From Roseiarcus sp963782255 (GTDB lineage Bacteria > Pseudomonadota > Alphaproteobacteria > Rhizobiales > Beijerinckiaceae), in NCBI GenBank assembly GCA_963782255.1, contig CAWAIS010000002.1:1488001-1552000 (forward strand): a DNA stretch of 64,000 bases, read 5' to 3'. Positions 43,884-52,866 of this stretch are shown here, piece by piece; position 1 is the stretch's first letter; each line of letters begins with the position of its first letter. The notes beneath the pieces are model-generated. The model saw only the letters and a list, made by a program, of their open reading frames with translations, did no database searches and was not told where the DNA came from. Position numbers and translations under genes: made by a program.

Positions 43884-45014
43884 TCAGGGTTCAAGAGGGT
43901 CGCCGGCGGCGCGCCATTCCTCAGCCACGGCGATGTCGCGTTCCCTGTTCGCTCTCGCCGCGGACAGGCGGACAAACTCATTCCGCGACAGCAACCGCGC
44001 GAGCGCCCAGACCGCTGCGCCGCGCACGAGAGGCGACTCGTCTTCGAGACGTTCGCGTGCGGCGCCTTCGAGCGCGGACAGGCCGGAATTGCCGATCGCG
44101 ATCATAACGTTGCGGAGGAAGCGCGCGCGGCCAATCCGCTTAATCGGGCTCCCCGCGAAGCGAGCGCGAAAGCCCCGGGCGTCGAGCCGCGCAAGCTCGG
44201 CGAGCGGCGGCGCGCCAAGATCCGCGCGCGCGGCGAGTTTGACCTCTTTCCCGGCGGTCGCGAATTTGTTCCACGGACAAACCGCGAGACAATCGTCGCA
44301 GCCGTAGATGCGGTTGCCGATCGCGGCCCGGAGTTCGCGCGGAATCGGCCCTTTGTGCTCGATCGTCAGATAGGAAATGCAGCGGCGCGCATCGATCCGG
44401 TAGGGCGCCGGGAAGGCGTTGGTCGGGCATATGTCGAGGCAGGCGCGGCAGGTCCCGCAATGGTCGGTCTCCGGGGCATCGGCGGGAATGTCGAGATCAG
44501 TCAGAATCGCGCCGAGAAAGAGCCAGGAGCCGAACTCGCGCGAAACGAGATTGGTGTGCTTGCCCTGCCAGCCGACGCCTGCGCGCGCCGCGAGCGGCTT
44601 TTCCATGAGCGGGGCGGTGTCGACGAACACCTTGACGTCCGCTCGTTCCGGCTTCGCCGCCGCGACGAGGAAGGCCGCAAGCTCCTTGAGCCTGCCCTTG
44701 ACGACGTCGTGGTAGTCGCGGTTGCGTGCGTAGACAGAGACGGCGCCGGCGTCCTTCCGCATGAGCGCCGCGAGCGGATCGTCGCTCGGACCATAGTTGA
44801 GGCCGAGCATCACGAGGCTCTTCGCCGCGGGCATGAGCGCGCGCGGATCGACGCGGCGGGCGAACGTCTCCGCCATCCAACTCATTTCGCCGTGCGCGCT
44901 CATCGCAAGCCACTCCGAGAGGCGCTCGCGCGCGCCCGCGGGCGGATCGGCCGAGGCGACCCGGCAAGCGTCGAAGCCGAGCGCGCGCGCCTTGGCGCTG
45001 AGCGCCTCTAGAAG
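43884..45014 (-). CDS. queG: Epoxyqueuosine reductase, no canonical start visible
   Basis: Last step of queuosine synthesis in tRNA: reduces epoxyqueuosine using cobalamin and two 4Fe-4S clusters. C-G-T-C-R-A-C-L-D-I-C-P and G-C-D-D-C-L-A-V-C-P-W-N are both intact, and the C-terminal HEAT-like repeat is present. Homology starts at L-L-E-A-L-S-A-K-A-R-A-L-G-F (coordinate 45014, 376 residues), but no ATG, GTG or TTG lies in frame near there. The nearest is GTG at 45137, 130 bases inside the upstream GST gene. An unusual start or a base error is likely. The B12 requirement fits the cob genes in this window. Confidence 0.88.
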   Translation of the reverse strand, partial: LLEALSAKARALGFDACRVASADPPAGARERLSEWLAMSAHGEMSWMAETFARRVDPRALMPAAKSLVMLGLNYGPSDDPLAALMRKDAGAVSVYARNRDYHDVVKGRLKELAAFLVAAAKPERADVKVFVDTAPLMEKPLAARAGVGWQGKHTNLVSREFGSWLFLGAILTDLDIPADAPETDHCGTCRACLDICPTNAFPAPYRIDARRCISYLTIEHKGPIPRELRAAIGNRIYGCDDCLAVCPWNKFATAGKEVKLAARADLGAPPLAELARLDARGFRARFAGSPIKRIGRARFLRNVMIAIGNSGLSALEGAARERLEDESPLVRGAAVWALARLLSRNEFVRLSAARANRERDIAVAEEWRAAGDPLEP

Positions 45015-45715
45015 TCGAGATTGGCGTAGGTCGCGCTCGGCGCGGTTCCCGGCAGGCGCTCGGCCAGGATGGGGCGGAACGAGGGACGCGACTTCACCCG
45101 CGCGTACCAGGTCCTGGCGGTTTCGTTCTCGTTCCACTCCACATCGCCCAGATAGTCGAGGCAGGACAGATGGGCCGCCGCCGCGAGGTCGGCGTAGGTC
45201 AGCCGGTCGCCGGCCAGCCAGTTGCGGGACGCAATCAAGTGGCCGATGTAGCGCAGATGATAACGCAGATTGGAGCGGGCCGCGCGCACGGCGTGCATGT
45301 CGGGGGCGCCGCCGCCCTGGTCGGCGCTCATGAATCGCTTGATGATCTTCTCCCGCACGAGCCATTGGCTCGCCTCGTTGAAGAACTTGACGTTGAACCA
45401 GGCCGTCAGGCGGCGCGCCTCGGCCCGGCCAGCGGGATCCTCGGGCAACAGTCGGCGATCGCCGAGGCCGAGGCCACGCGTCTCGTCAAGGTATTCGGCG
45501 ATGACGTCGGCTCCGGGAAGGGGCGGCGCGTGGTCCTCGATCATGACGGGCGTAGCCCCCTCGGCCGCCATGAGGAGGAACTCACGCCGGCGCTCCCAGG
45601 CCCGCTCTTCGATGAGCTTGGGCTCGATCCCCATCTCGGCCAACGCGAGCCGGACAAAGCGGGAATGCGGGCAAAACGGGTGGTGGTAGAGCGTGACCAT
45701 TGGGACGCCGGCCAT
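45008..45715 (-). CDS. Glutathione S-transferase family protein
   Basis: Thioredoxin-fold N-terminal domain (V-T-L-Y-H-H-P-F-C-P-H-S-R-F-V-R) with the C-P-H-S active site, the cis-Pro in A-T-P-V-M and E-Y-L-D-E; all-helical C-terminal domain. 235 residues from the ATG at 45715; the ATG at 45700 (M-V-T-L-Y) is equally likely. Ends over the start region of queG. Confidence 0.85.
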   Translation of the reverse strand: MAGVPMVTLYHHPFCPHSRFVRLALAEMGIEPKLIEERAWERRREFLLMAAEGATPVMIEDHAPPLPGADVIAEYLDETRGLGLGDRRLLPEDPAGRAEARRLTAWFNVKFFNEASQWLVREKIIKRFMSADQGGGAPDMHAVRAARSNLRYHLRYIGHLIASRNWLAGDRLTYADLAAAAHLSCLDYLGDVEWNENETARTWYARVKSRPSFRPILAERLPGTAPSATYANLDF

Positions 45716-45821
45716 TGGGATTTCTGGAAAGCGCGATGAACGTCGCCACCCGCCCGGAGTTCAAATGCGTCGACGCCGGTTAACTCAAGGTTAAGCTGCG
45801 GCCCTGCGCGTGAGTTCTCGG

Positions 45822-46475
45822 TTAATCGGCGCGCGCGCGCTCGAGGATCTCGCGCGACTGGATACGCCAGACCTCGGCCGCGTCCAGGCGGGCCCAGGCG
45901 GCGCTGAGCGAGTCGTTGGCGTCGATGGCGCGGCAGGCGTCTTCGATCACGAAGGCCTCGAAGCCGGCGGCGCCCGCGTCTAGCGCGGAAAAGGCGACGC
46001 AATAATCGGTCGCGAGGCCGCAGGCGAAAACGCGCTTGACGCCCCTGGCCTTCAGAAGCGCGGCGAGCCCCGTTGTCGTCTTGCCGTCCGCCTCGAGAAA
46101 TGCGGAATAGGAGTCGACGCCCCCATGCATGCCCTTGCGCAGAATGAGAAACGCCAGGTCGAGCGCGAGGTCGGGATGGAGCGCAGCGCCCGCCGTGCCT
46201 TGCACGCAATGGTCGGGCCACAGCGTTTGATCGCCGTAATGCAGCCGCTTCGTCTCGAACGGAGCCGCGCCGTGGCTTGACGCGAACGAGGCATGGCCGG
46301 GCGGGTGCCAGTCTTGCGTCACCACCACCTGCGGCATCCGCCGCATGAGGGCGTTGACCACCGGCACGATCGTATCGCCCTCCTCAACCGCCAAAGCGCC
46401 GCCAGGCATGAAGTCGGCCTGCAGGTCGATCACCAGCAGGACATCCTCGTCGTTAATCGTGATCTCCGACGGCAT
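45822..46475 (-). CDS. pncA: Nicotinamidase
   Basis: Hydrolyses nicotinamide to nicotinate for NAD salvage. The catalytic triad is visible: Asp in V-I-D-L-Q-A-D-F, Lys in L-R-K-G-M-H and Cys in T-D-Y-C-V. Zinc ligands lie in D-W-H-P-P-G-H. 217 residues from the ATG at 46475, which overlaps the end of the upstream membrane-protein gene by 23 bases. Confidence 0.93.
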   Translation of the reverse strand: MPSEITINDEDVLLVIDLQADFMPGGALAVEEGDTIVPVVNALMRRMPQVVVTQDWHPPGHASFASSHGAAPFETKRLHYGDQTLWPDHCVQGTAGAALHPDLALDLAFLILRKGMHGGVDSYSAFLEADGKTTTGLAALLKARGVKRVFACGLATDYCVAFSALDAGAAGFEAFVIEDACRAIDANDSLSAAWARLDAAEVWRIQSREILERARAD

Positions 46476-47424
46476 GGGGATGCTTTCCTCCGAGAGGCGC
46501 CAGCGACTGCCAGCGCCGCCGCTCGAACATGAGCACGACGCCAAGCGCAAAGATGAGGGGCAGGATGAGATAGAGCAGGCGGAACACGAGCAGCGCCGCG
46601 ACGACATTGGCCTGCGGCGCATCCGGCACGCCTTCGAGGACGGCGAGCTCCAGAACGCCCAGACCGCCCGGCGCGTGGCTGACCAGCGCAAGCGAAAACG
46701 AGGCGACAAAGACGCCGAGCACGACGATGAACCCTGGATTGGCGGCGGCCGGCAGCGCGAAGAAAATGATTCCGGCTGCGCCGATCAGCTCAAGCGGTCC
46801 GGCGAGAAGCTGACGCGCGGCGACGGGCGGGCGCGGATAAACGAACTCGAAGCCGCCGACCCTGAACGGGGGAAAGTGCAGCAGCGAGCCGATGACAAAG
46901 AGGCTCGGCGCCGCGATCAGAATAAGCCCCCCCACCTGGCCGAGCCACGGCGGCGCCCCGTCGAGACGTTCGATGAGCTCTGGGCGGAACAGGAGCAGAA
47001 GGCCGCCCAACGTCACCGCGCCAAGCGCAAAGGTGAACGAGCAGAATGCGACGAGCACGCCGATTTCGCCGACGCTCAGGCCCTTCGTCGAATAGGCCCG
47101 GTAGCGGATCACCGCACCCGAGAAGACGGAGGCGCCGATGTTGTGGGCGACTGCATAGGCTGTGAACGACGCAAGCCCGACAAATCGCCAACTCAGCTGC
47201 CGGTCCAGGTGCCTCAGCGCAATTTGGTCGTACCAGGCGAGGGCGGCGTAGGCGACCAAAGTCGATGCGATCGCAGCCGCCCAATGATCGAGTGAAATCG
47301 AGGCGATCGCCTCCCCCAGGCTGCGGAGCGACAGCCCGTGCAATTCCTTGAACAAAAGCCATGCCGACACGGCCACCGCGCCGATGCCTATGATCGGCCA
47401 TGCGATGTCCTGAACGCGTTTCAT
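46453..47424 (-). CDS. Lysylphosphatidylglycerol synthase-like/UPF0104 membrane protein
   Basis: 323 residues with about eight transmembrane helices. Family features include F-T-A-Y-A-V-A-H-N-I-G-A-S, V-I-R-Y-R-A-Y and the late H-A-P-G-G-L-G-V-L-E, typical of the flippase-like part of MprF and of YbhN. There is no synthase domain, so it is probably a lipid or small-molecule transporter. In the same operon as pncA. Confidence 0.85.
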   Translation of the reverse strand: MKRVQDIAWPIIGIGAVAVSAWLLFKELHGLSLRSLGEAIASISLDHWAAAIASTLVAYAALAWYDQIALRHLDRQLSWRFVGLASFTAYAVAHNIGASVFSGAVIRYRAYSTKGLSVGEIGVLVAFCSFTFALGAVTLGGLLLLFRPELIERLDGAPPWLGQVGGLILIAAPSLFVIGSLLHFPPFRVGGFEFVYPRPPVAARQLLAGPLELIGAAGIIFFALPAAANPGFIVVLGVFVASFSLALVSHAPGGLGVLELAVLEGVPDAPQANVVAALLVFRLLYLILPLIFALGVVLMFERRRWQSLAPLGGKHPHAVGDHD

Positions 47425-47607
47425 GACCTTCGTCTCCCGACGACTTGAATGGCGCGCCGCCTTCGCCCTCCCTGCCCGAGCAAGGCGGCGAAGGCAAGGC
47501 TAAGCGGGCCGGCCGCACGCGCCGCCTCTTCACGCCGCGCGCCAGTCGACGCTTGCGGAGGGCGGGCCAGCCCGTCATGCTGGGGGACCCGAGTCCACTC
47601 ATGAATC

Positions 47608-48567
47608 ATGCCGGATAACGCGCAAGCCTCAACCGGGACGCAGGACTATGTCGGCGACCCCCGCAACAATTCCATCCTGGTCAGCGTCAACGGGACGCTC
47701 GCTCCGCGGGAGGACGCCAAGGTGTCGGCGTTCGATTCCGGTTTTGTCCTTGGCGACGGCGTCTGGGAAGGCTTGCGGCTCGTCAACGGCCGAATCGCAT
47801 TCCTGAGCCGCCATCTCGATCGGCTCTGGGACGGCGCAAAGATGTTGCGCATGGACATCGGCCTCAGCCGCGAGGCCTTGAAGGCGCGACTGTTCGACGT
47901 CATCGAGGCGAACGGCATGACCGACGGCGTGCATATCCGCCTCATGGTGACGCGCGGCGTCAAGCGCTCGCCCTATCAGGATCCGCGCCTCGTCGTGGGG
48001 CAATCGACGATCGTCATCATTCCGGAATGGAAGCAGCCAAAGCCGGAGCTCATTGCGCGCGGGCTCAATCTTTTCACCGTACACATCCGCCGGACAGGGC
48101 CCGCGGAGCAGGACCAGAAGATCAACTCGCATTCGAAGCTCAACTGCATCCTCGCCTGCATTCAAGCGATGGAGGCGGGCGCGGACGAAGCGTTGATGCT
48201 CGACGATCGCGGGTTTGTCGCCACCTGCAATTCGACCCACTTCTTCATTGTGCGGGACGGCGAGGTGTGGACATCGGGCGGCGGCTATTGTCTCGGCGGC
48301 ATCACGCGGGGCGCAGTGCTGCGCGCCGCGCGGCGGGAAGGCGTTCCCGCGTTCGAGAAGGACTTCTCCCTGTTCGACGTTTACGGCGCGGACGAAGCGT
48401 TCACGACCGGAACGTTCGCCGGGCTGACGCCGGTCGCGCGGGTCGACGGACGCGTGATCGGCGAGGACGCGCGGAAGGCTGACGACGCTTCGGGCCCGAT
48501 CACGCGCCGGCTGAGAGCCGCCGTTAAGGCGCTCGAAGCGGAAGAAGCCGAAGGGAGGACGCGGTGA
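47608..48567 (+). CDS. Class IV aminotransferase (branched-chain/D-amino-acid type)
   Basis: PLP enzyme of fold type IV, 319 residues. V-S-A-F-D-S-G-F-V-L-G-D-G-V-W-E-G-L is the first family block. The PLP lysine is in I-N-S-H-S-K-L-N-C-I. E-A-L-M-L-D-D-R-G and Y-C-L-G-G-I-T-R-G-A-V-L complete the signature. It acts on an unspecified amino or keto acid. The stop overlaps the start of a sulfotransferase-like gene (GTGA), which suggests a joint pathway rather than housekeeping branched-chain metabolism. Confidence 0.88.
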   Translation: MPDNAQASTGTQDYVGDPRNNSILVSVNGTLAPREDAKVSAFDSGFVLGDGVWEGLRLVNGRIAFLSRHLDRLWDGAKMLRMDIGLSREALKARLFDVIEANGMTDGVHIRLMVTRGVKRSPYQDPRLVVGQSTIVIIPEWKQPKPELIARGLNLFTVHIRRTGPAEQDQKINSHSKLNCILACIQAMEAGADEALMLDDRGFVATCNSTHFFIVRDGEVWTSGGGYCLGGITRGAVLRAARREGVPAFEKDFSLFDVYGADEAFTTGTFAGLTPVARVDGRVIGEDARKADDASGPITRRLRAAVKALEAEEAEGRTR

Positions 48568-49322
48568 GCGACGACGCCGTGGTGCGGCTTGCGATGTGGT
48601 CGGGCCCACGCAACATCTCGACCGCGATGATGCGCTCCTTCGGCGCGCGACCGGACTGCGCAGTCACGGACGAGCCGTTCTACGCCGCCTATCTCGTCGC
48701 GACGGGCCTCGTCCATCCGATGCGCGAGGAGGTGATCGCCTCCCAGCCGACCGACTGGCGCGAGGTCGCGGCCACCCTCATCGGCCCACCGCCGGAGGGC
48801 AAGGCCATCTGGTACCAAAAACACATGACGCACCACATGCTGCCTCAGTTCGGCCGCGACTGGATCGATGGCCTCGTCAACGCCTTTCTCATCCGGGCGC
48901 CCGAGGCGGTGCTCGCTTCTTACTCCAAGAAGCGTGACGACTTTACGTTGGAGGAAATCGGGCTTCCGGCGCAGGCGGAGCTGTTCGACCGGGTCGCGAA
49001 CCGGTTGGGCCGCGCTCCCCCGGTCGTGGAGAGCCGGGACGTGCTTGCCGATCCGCGCGCGATGCTGTCGGCCCTGTGCACGGCCTGCGGCATTGCGTTC
49101 GAGCCCGCGATGCTATCCTGGGCGCCAGGGCGCCGCGCGACCGATGGAGTTTGGGCGCCGGCCTGGTACCAGGCCGTGGAAAAGTCGACGCGCTTCGCCG
49201 ACGCGAGCAGCGAAGCGGGCTTCGACGATCTGCCCGATGCGGCGAAGCCGATCGTCGAGGCGGCGCGGCCGATCTACGAAAGGCTGGCGTCTCATAAACT
49301 CAAACCCGGCGGCGACCGTTGA
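48564..49322 (+). CDS. Sulfotransferase-like P-loop protein
   Basis: 252 residues starting with GTG overlapping the previous stop. W-S-G-P-R-N-I-S-T-A-M-M-R-S-F at residues 12-26 is the PAPS-binding-like S-x-R-x-x-S/T loop of sulfotransferase-fold proteins, followed by D-E-P-F-Y-A-A-Y. I-W-Y-Q-K-H-M-T-H-H is a second conserved block. Proteins of this group often accompany class IV aminotransferases; the acceptor is unknown. Confidence 0.75.
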   Translation: MSDDAVVRLAMWSGPRNISTAMMRSFGARPDCAVTDEPFYAAYLVATGLVHPMREEVIASQPTDWREVAATLIGPPPEGKAIWYQKHMTHHMLPQFGRDWIDGLVNAFLIRAPEAVLASYSKKRDDFTLEEIGLPAQAELFDRVANRLGRAPPVVESRDVLADPRAMLSALCTACGIAFEPAMLSWAPGRRATDGVWAPAWYQAVEKSTRFADASSEAGFDDLPDAAKPIVEAARPIYERLASHKLKPGGDR

Positions 49323-49410
49323 CCGCATGCCCAAGAAGCTCAGGACGCGCAGGTGAATTCGCCGCCCGGCCTTGACGCAGGCTCAGGCCCGGCGCATCAG
49401 CTTCGCGCCG

Positions 49411-50226
49411 ATGCCCCTGCTTGTCCTGCCCTTTCCGGCGATCAATCCCGTTCTCGTGCAGTGGGGGCCTCTGGCCATCCGCTGGTATGCGATCGCTTAT
49501 ATCGCGGGCCTCGTCCTCGGCTGGCTCATGATCCGTCGCGTGATTTCGAACGAGCGGTATTGGGGCGGAGCCAAGCGTCCAAGCACGGAGAGCGTCGACG
49601 ATCTGCTCGTCTATTGCGCGTTCGGGGTCATCATCGGCGGGCGGCTCGGCGACGTGCTGTTCTACGACCCGCAGTACTACTTCGCTCATCCGCTCGACGT
49701 CTTCAAAATCTGGGAGGGCGGGATGGCCTTCCACGGCGGGCTGATCGGCGCCTTTATCGGCATCCTCCTCTTCGCCCGCCGTTATCACGCGCCCGTGCTG
49801 AGCGTGCTCGATCTCTGCTCGCTCGTCGCGCCGATCGGCCTTTTCTTCGGCCGCATCGCCAATTTCATCCGCCCCGAGCTTTGGGGGCGTCCGACAGACG
49901 TCCCCTGGGCGGTGATCTTTCCCGGAACCGACGGCCTGCCGCGTCATCCAAGCCAGATTTACGAAGCGCTGCTCGAAGGCCTCCTGTCTTTAGTCATACT
50001 GTTCGCGATTGCGCGGGCAGGCGGGTTGAAGCGGCCCGGTCTCATTGCCGGCGCCTTCGGCGTCCTCTATGGCGCCGCGCGCATCTTCAGCGAGTTCTTT
50101 CGCGAACCCGATCCGCGGCTCGAGGACCTCGGACGGGGCCTGACGATGGGCATGGTTCTGTCGGCGCCGCTCATCGTCATCGGCGTGGGATTGCTTGCGG
50201 CAAGCCTCAGCCGGCGGGAAAGCTGA
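49411..50226 (+). CDS. lgt: Phosphatidylglycerol-prolipoprotein diacylglyceryl transferase
   Basis: First enzyme of lipoprotein maturation, inner membrane. 271 residues from the ATG at 49411; a TTG at 49372 would add 13 residues. G-G-M-A-F-H-G-G-L-I-G holds the essential His, and the Lgt signature G-R-I-A-N-F-I-R-P-E-L-W-G-R is intact. Seven hydrophobic helices. First gene of a tight lgt-methyltransferase-pgeF unit common in alphaproteobacteria. Confidence 0.95.
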   Translation: MPLLVLPFPAINPVLVQWGPLAIRWYAIAYIAGLVLGWLMIRRVISNERYWGGAKRPSTESVDDLLVYCAFGVIIGGRLGDVLFYDPQYYFAHPLDVFKIWEGGMAFHGGLIGAFIGILLFARRYHAPVLSVLDLCSLVAPIGLFFGRIANFIRPELWGRPTDVPWAVIFPGTDGLPRHPSQIYEALLEGLLSLVILFAIARAGGLKRPGLIAGAFGVLYGAARIFSEFFREPDPRLEDLGRGLTMGMVLSAPLIVIGVGLLAASLSRRES

Positions 50227-50227
50227 G

Positions 50228-51322
50228 ATGACGGCGCTTCTTGATGAAATTAAAGCGATGATCGCCGAGCGCGGGCCGATTACCGTCGAACAGTATATGC
50301 AACTCGCGCTGGCCCATCCCGAATATGGCTACTACATGAGCCGCGATCCATTCGGCGCGACCGGAGACTTCACCACCTCGCCCGAAATATCGCAGATGTT
50401 CGGCGAGCTGATCGGCCTGTGGGCCGCCGAAATCTGGTCGAGCATGGGATCCCCGGCCGCGGTGCGGTTCGTCGAGCTTGGACCGGGACGCGGCACCCTG
50501 ATGAGCGACGCGCTGCGCGCGGCGCGCATCGTTCCCGAATTCCGAAGCGCGCTCGATGTCTGGCTCATGGAGACGAGCCCGACCCTGGCCGCCATGCAGC
50601 ACGAACTGCTGCTCGACAGCGGCGCCGCGGTCTCGTGGGCGCAAACCCTGAAGGATGTGCCCGAGGGGCCGGCGATCGTGATCGGCAACGAGTTTCTCGA
50701 CGCCCTTCCCGTCCGCCAGTTCGTGCGCGTGAGCGGACAGTGGCGGGAGCGCACTGTGCGCCTAAGCCACGAGGGAGAACTCGCTTTCGACGTCGCGGCG
50801 AAGGCGGAGCCCTACATCAACTCGGGTGCGCCCAATGGCGAAATCCTCGAAGTCTGTCCCGCCGGCCACCGATTCATGTTCGAGCTTGGCGCCCGGCTCG
50901 TGAAGCAGGGAGGCGCGGCGCTCCTGATCGACTACGGCCATACCGCGACCGGGTTCGGAGATACGTTGCAGGCGCTTCGCGCGCATCGCTACGTCGATCC
51001 GCTCGCAGCGCCCGGTGATTGCGACCTCACCGCGCACGTCGATTTCGCCGCCATGGCGCGCAGCGCCAGCGCGACGGGGGCAGCGGTCTATGGCCCGATC
51101 GACCAGGGCGACTTCCTGCGTGCGATCGGCATCGATTTGAGGACCAAGGCGCTCGCGGAGCGCGCGAGTTCCGACCGGGCGCAGGAGCTTCAGCTCGCGC
51201 GCGCGCGCCTCGTCGGCAAAGGCAAAGGCGAGATGGGCGCGCTGTTCAAAGCGATGGCGGTCGCGGACCGCAGGCTTCCCGCCCCGCCGGGCTTTCTGCC
51301 GGCCGGAGCGAAGACCGCTTGA
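50228..51322 (+). CDS. SAM-dependent methyltransferase, MidA/NDUFAF7 family
   Basis: 364 residues, beginning 1 base after the lgt stop. The N-terminus has P-I-T-V-E-Q-Y-M and G-Y-Y-M-S-R-D-P-F-G-A-T-G-D-F-T-T-S-P-E. The SAM loop is V-E-L-G-P-G-R-G-T-L. G-N-E-F-L-D-A-L-P-V follows. The mitochondrial homologue methylates an arginine of complex I subunit NDUFS2; the bacterial substrate is presumably NuoD-like (inference). Overlaps pgeF by TTGA. Confidence 0.9.
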   Translation: MTALLDEIKAMIAERGPITVEQYMQLALAHPEYGYYMSRDPFGATGDFTTSPEISQMFGELIGLWAAEIWSSMGSPAAVRFVELGPGRGTLMSDALRAARIVPEFRSALDVWLMETSPTLAAMQHELLLDSGAAVSWAQTLKDVPEGPAIVIGNEFLDALPVRQFVRVSGQWRERTVRLSHEGELAFDVAAKAEPYINSGAPNGEILEVCPAGHRFMFELGARLVKQGGAALLIDYGHTATGFGDTLQALRAHRYVDPLAAPGDCDLTAHVDFAAMARSASATGAAVYGPIDQGDFLRAIGIDLRTKALAERASSDRAQELQLARARLVGKGKGEMGALFKAMAVADRRLPAPPGFLPAGAKTA

Positions 51323-52095
51323 GCGCCGTTCCGTTCCTGAGGGCCGAGAGTCTGCGCCTGCCCGGCGTCGCACACGGATTTTTCACGCGCGGCGGCGGAG
51401 TGTCGAAGGGCGTGTACGCGTCGCTCAACGGCGGCGTCGGCTCTCGCGACACCCCGGAGGCGGTGGCGGAAAACCGCGCGCGCATGGCCGCCGCGCTGGG
51501 AGTGAGGTCGGAGCGCCTCGCGATTCCCTACCAGGTCCATTCGACCGACGTCGTCGCCATCTCCGGCCATTGGGCGACCGACGCGCGCCCGCGCTGCGAC
51601 GGCGTCGTGACGGCGACGCCGGGGCTCGCGCTCGGGGTGACAGGCGCCGACTGCGGGATGATCCTGCTCGCCGACCCGCACGCCCGAGTCGTCGGCGCAG
51701 CCCACGCGGGCTGGAAAGGGGCGCTGACCGGCATTGTCGAGGCGACCGTCGCCGCGATGGAGCGTCTCGGCGCCCGGCGCAGAGACATCCTGGCCGCGCT
51801 CGGCCCCTGCATCGCGCAGGTCTCTTACGAAGTCGGCCCGGAGTTCGTCGCCGCATTCGCGGAAGCCGGAGAGGACACGAAGCGCTTTTTCGTAACCAGC
51901 CGCAAGGCCGGCCATTCGATGTTCGACCTGCATGCCTATATCGCCGAACGCGCCGCTCGCGCGGGCGTCGGTCGGTTCGAGGACCTCGGCTTCGACACCT
52001 ATGCGGACGAGGAGCGGTTCTTCAGCTTCCGCCGCACGACTCATCGCAAAGAGCCTGACTACGGCCGGCTCGTCTCGGCGATCGCACTGGCGTGA
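51319..52095 (+). CDS. pgeF: Peptidoglycan editing factor PgeF (multicopper-polyphenol-oxidase-like, YfiH family)
   Basis: 258 residues from a TTG whose bases overlap the methyltransferase stop. Family motifs: H-G-F-F-T-R-G-G-G-V-S-K-G, Q-V-H-S-T-D-V, G-V-T-G-A-D-C-G-M, A-A-H-A-G-W-K-G and G-P-C-I, with the conserved His and Cys metal/active-site residues. Removes wrong amino acids from peptidoglycan precursors in E. coli. Third gene of the lgt unit. Confidence 0.92.
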   Translation: MSAVPFLRAESLRLPGVAHGFFTRGGGVSKGVYASLNGGVGSRDTPEAVAENRARMAAALGVRSERLAIPYQVHSTDVVAISGHWATDARPRCDGVVTATPGLALGVTGADCGMILLADPHARVVGAAHAGWKGALTGIVEATVAAMERLGARRRDILAALGPCIAQVSYEVGPEFVAAFAEAGEDTKRFFVTSRKAGHSMFDLHAYIAERAARAGVGRFEDLGFDTYADEERFFSFRRTTHRKEPDYGRLVSAIALA

Positions 52096-52358
52096 ACTCT
52101 TCCGGCGGTCGCAAATCCTTGACTCGAGTCGCCCTCCCGCCCCATTTGGGCCGCAGCGCGGCCTCATAATGGGCCGCCGTCCGACATCGCAAGACGGCCC
52201 GAGAAGGACCCTTTCATGTTCGGTGAGGCTCCCGCGCAGCGTGATCCATGCGCTGGCATCCAGCGCCTGCGGGCGGCTCTCGCGGTCGCTTTTCCTGTCG
52301 CCCGAATGTATGCCCGGCGCGGACGAAGCGCGCCGCCACAATACGTCGAGGTCGGCGC

Positions 52359-52862
52359 GTGAGCGAGCGGCGTCTCCATCATGCCGACAGCGCCGCGTTT
52401 CGCCACGCGATGCGCGCGCTCTCGTCCGGCGTCGCGATCGTCGCGTGCGGCGATGGGGAAACCCGCATCGGCTGCACGGTCACGTCTCTCGCATCCCTGT
52501 CGCTGACCCCGCCAACCCTCTTCATTTGCCTGACCCGCCTCTCCTCGACGCTCGCGGGTTTGCGCGAGACGGGCGCCTTCTCGGTCAATCTTCTTTCGGC
52601 GCGCCACGAAGCGCTTGCGCATCGCTTTAGCGGACGCGGCGGGGTTCATGGTCCGCGCCGTTTCGACAGCGCGCGCTGGACCGCCCTCGCGACGGGGGCT
52701 CCGATTCTGGCGGACGCGCTGGCTGCGTTCGACTGCCTCGTCGAGGAGGTCGTCGAGCGTCATTCGCACGCGATCGTTCTCGGCGCGGTCGTAAGCCTGC
52801 GCGAAGGCGTGGAAGAACCCGCGCTTGCGCATTGGCGCGGAGACTACGCGCCGTCGCGGTAA
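52359..52862 (+). CDS. Flavin reductase-like protein
   Basis: 167 residues from the GTG at 52359. FMN-binding split-barrel fold: F-R-H-A-M-R-A-L-S-S-G-V-A-I-V, then G-C-T-V-T-S-L-A-S-L-S-L-T-P-P and G-A-F-S-V-N-L-L, and the C-terminal H-A-I-V-L-G-A-V. Resembles the reductase component of two-component flavin monooxygenases (HpaC type). No monooxygenase is adjacent. It could supply reduced flavin to corrin synthesis, since it is next to cobB and such reductases (cobR) are needed for cobalt reduction; inference from position. Confidence 0.85.
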   Translation: MSERRLHHADSAAFRHAMRALSSGVAIVACGDGETRIGCTVTSLASLSLTPPTLFICLTRLSSTLAGLRETGAFSVNLLSARHEALAHRFSGRGGVHGPRRFDSARWTALATGAPILADALAAFDCLVEEVVERHSHAIVLGAVVSLREGVEEPALAHWRGDYAPSR

Positions 52863-52866
52863 GGGA

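Noticed and set aside
52096..52358. Searched for a cobalamin riboswitch before the cob genes
   Set aside because: No B12-box-like sequence was recognised here or at 54181-54239; it may lie upstream of cobN outside the window.
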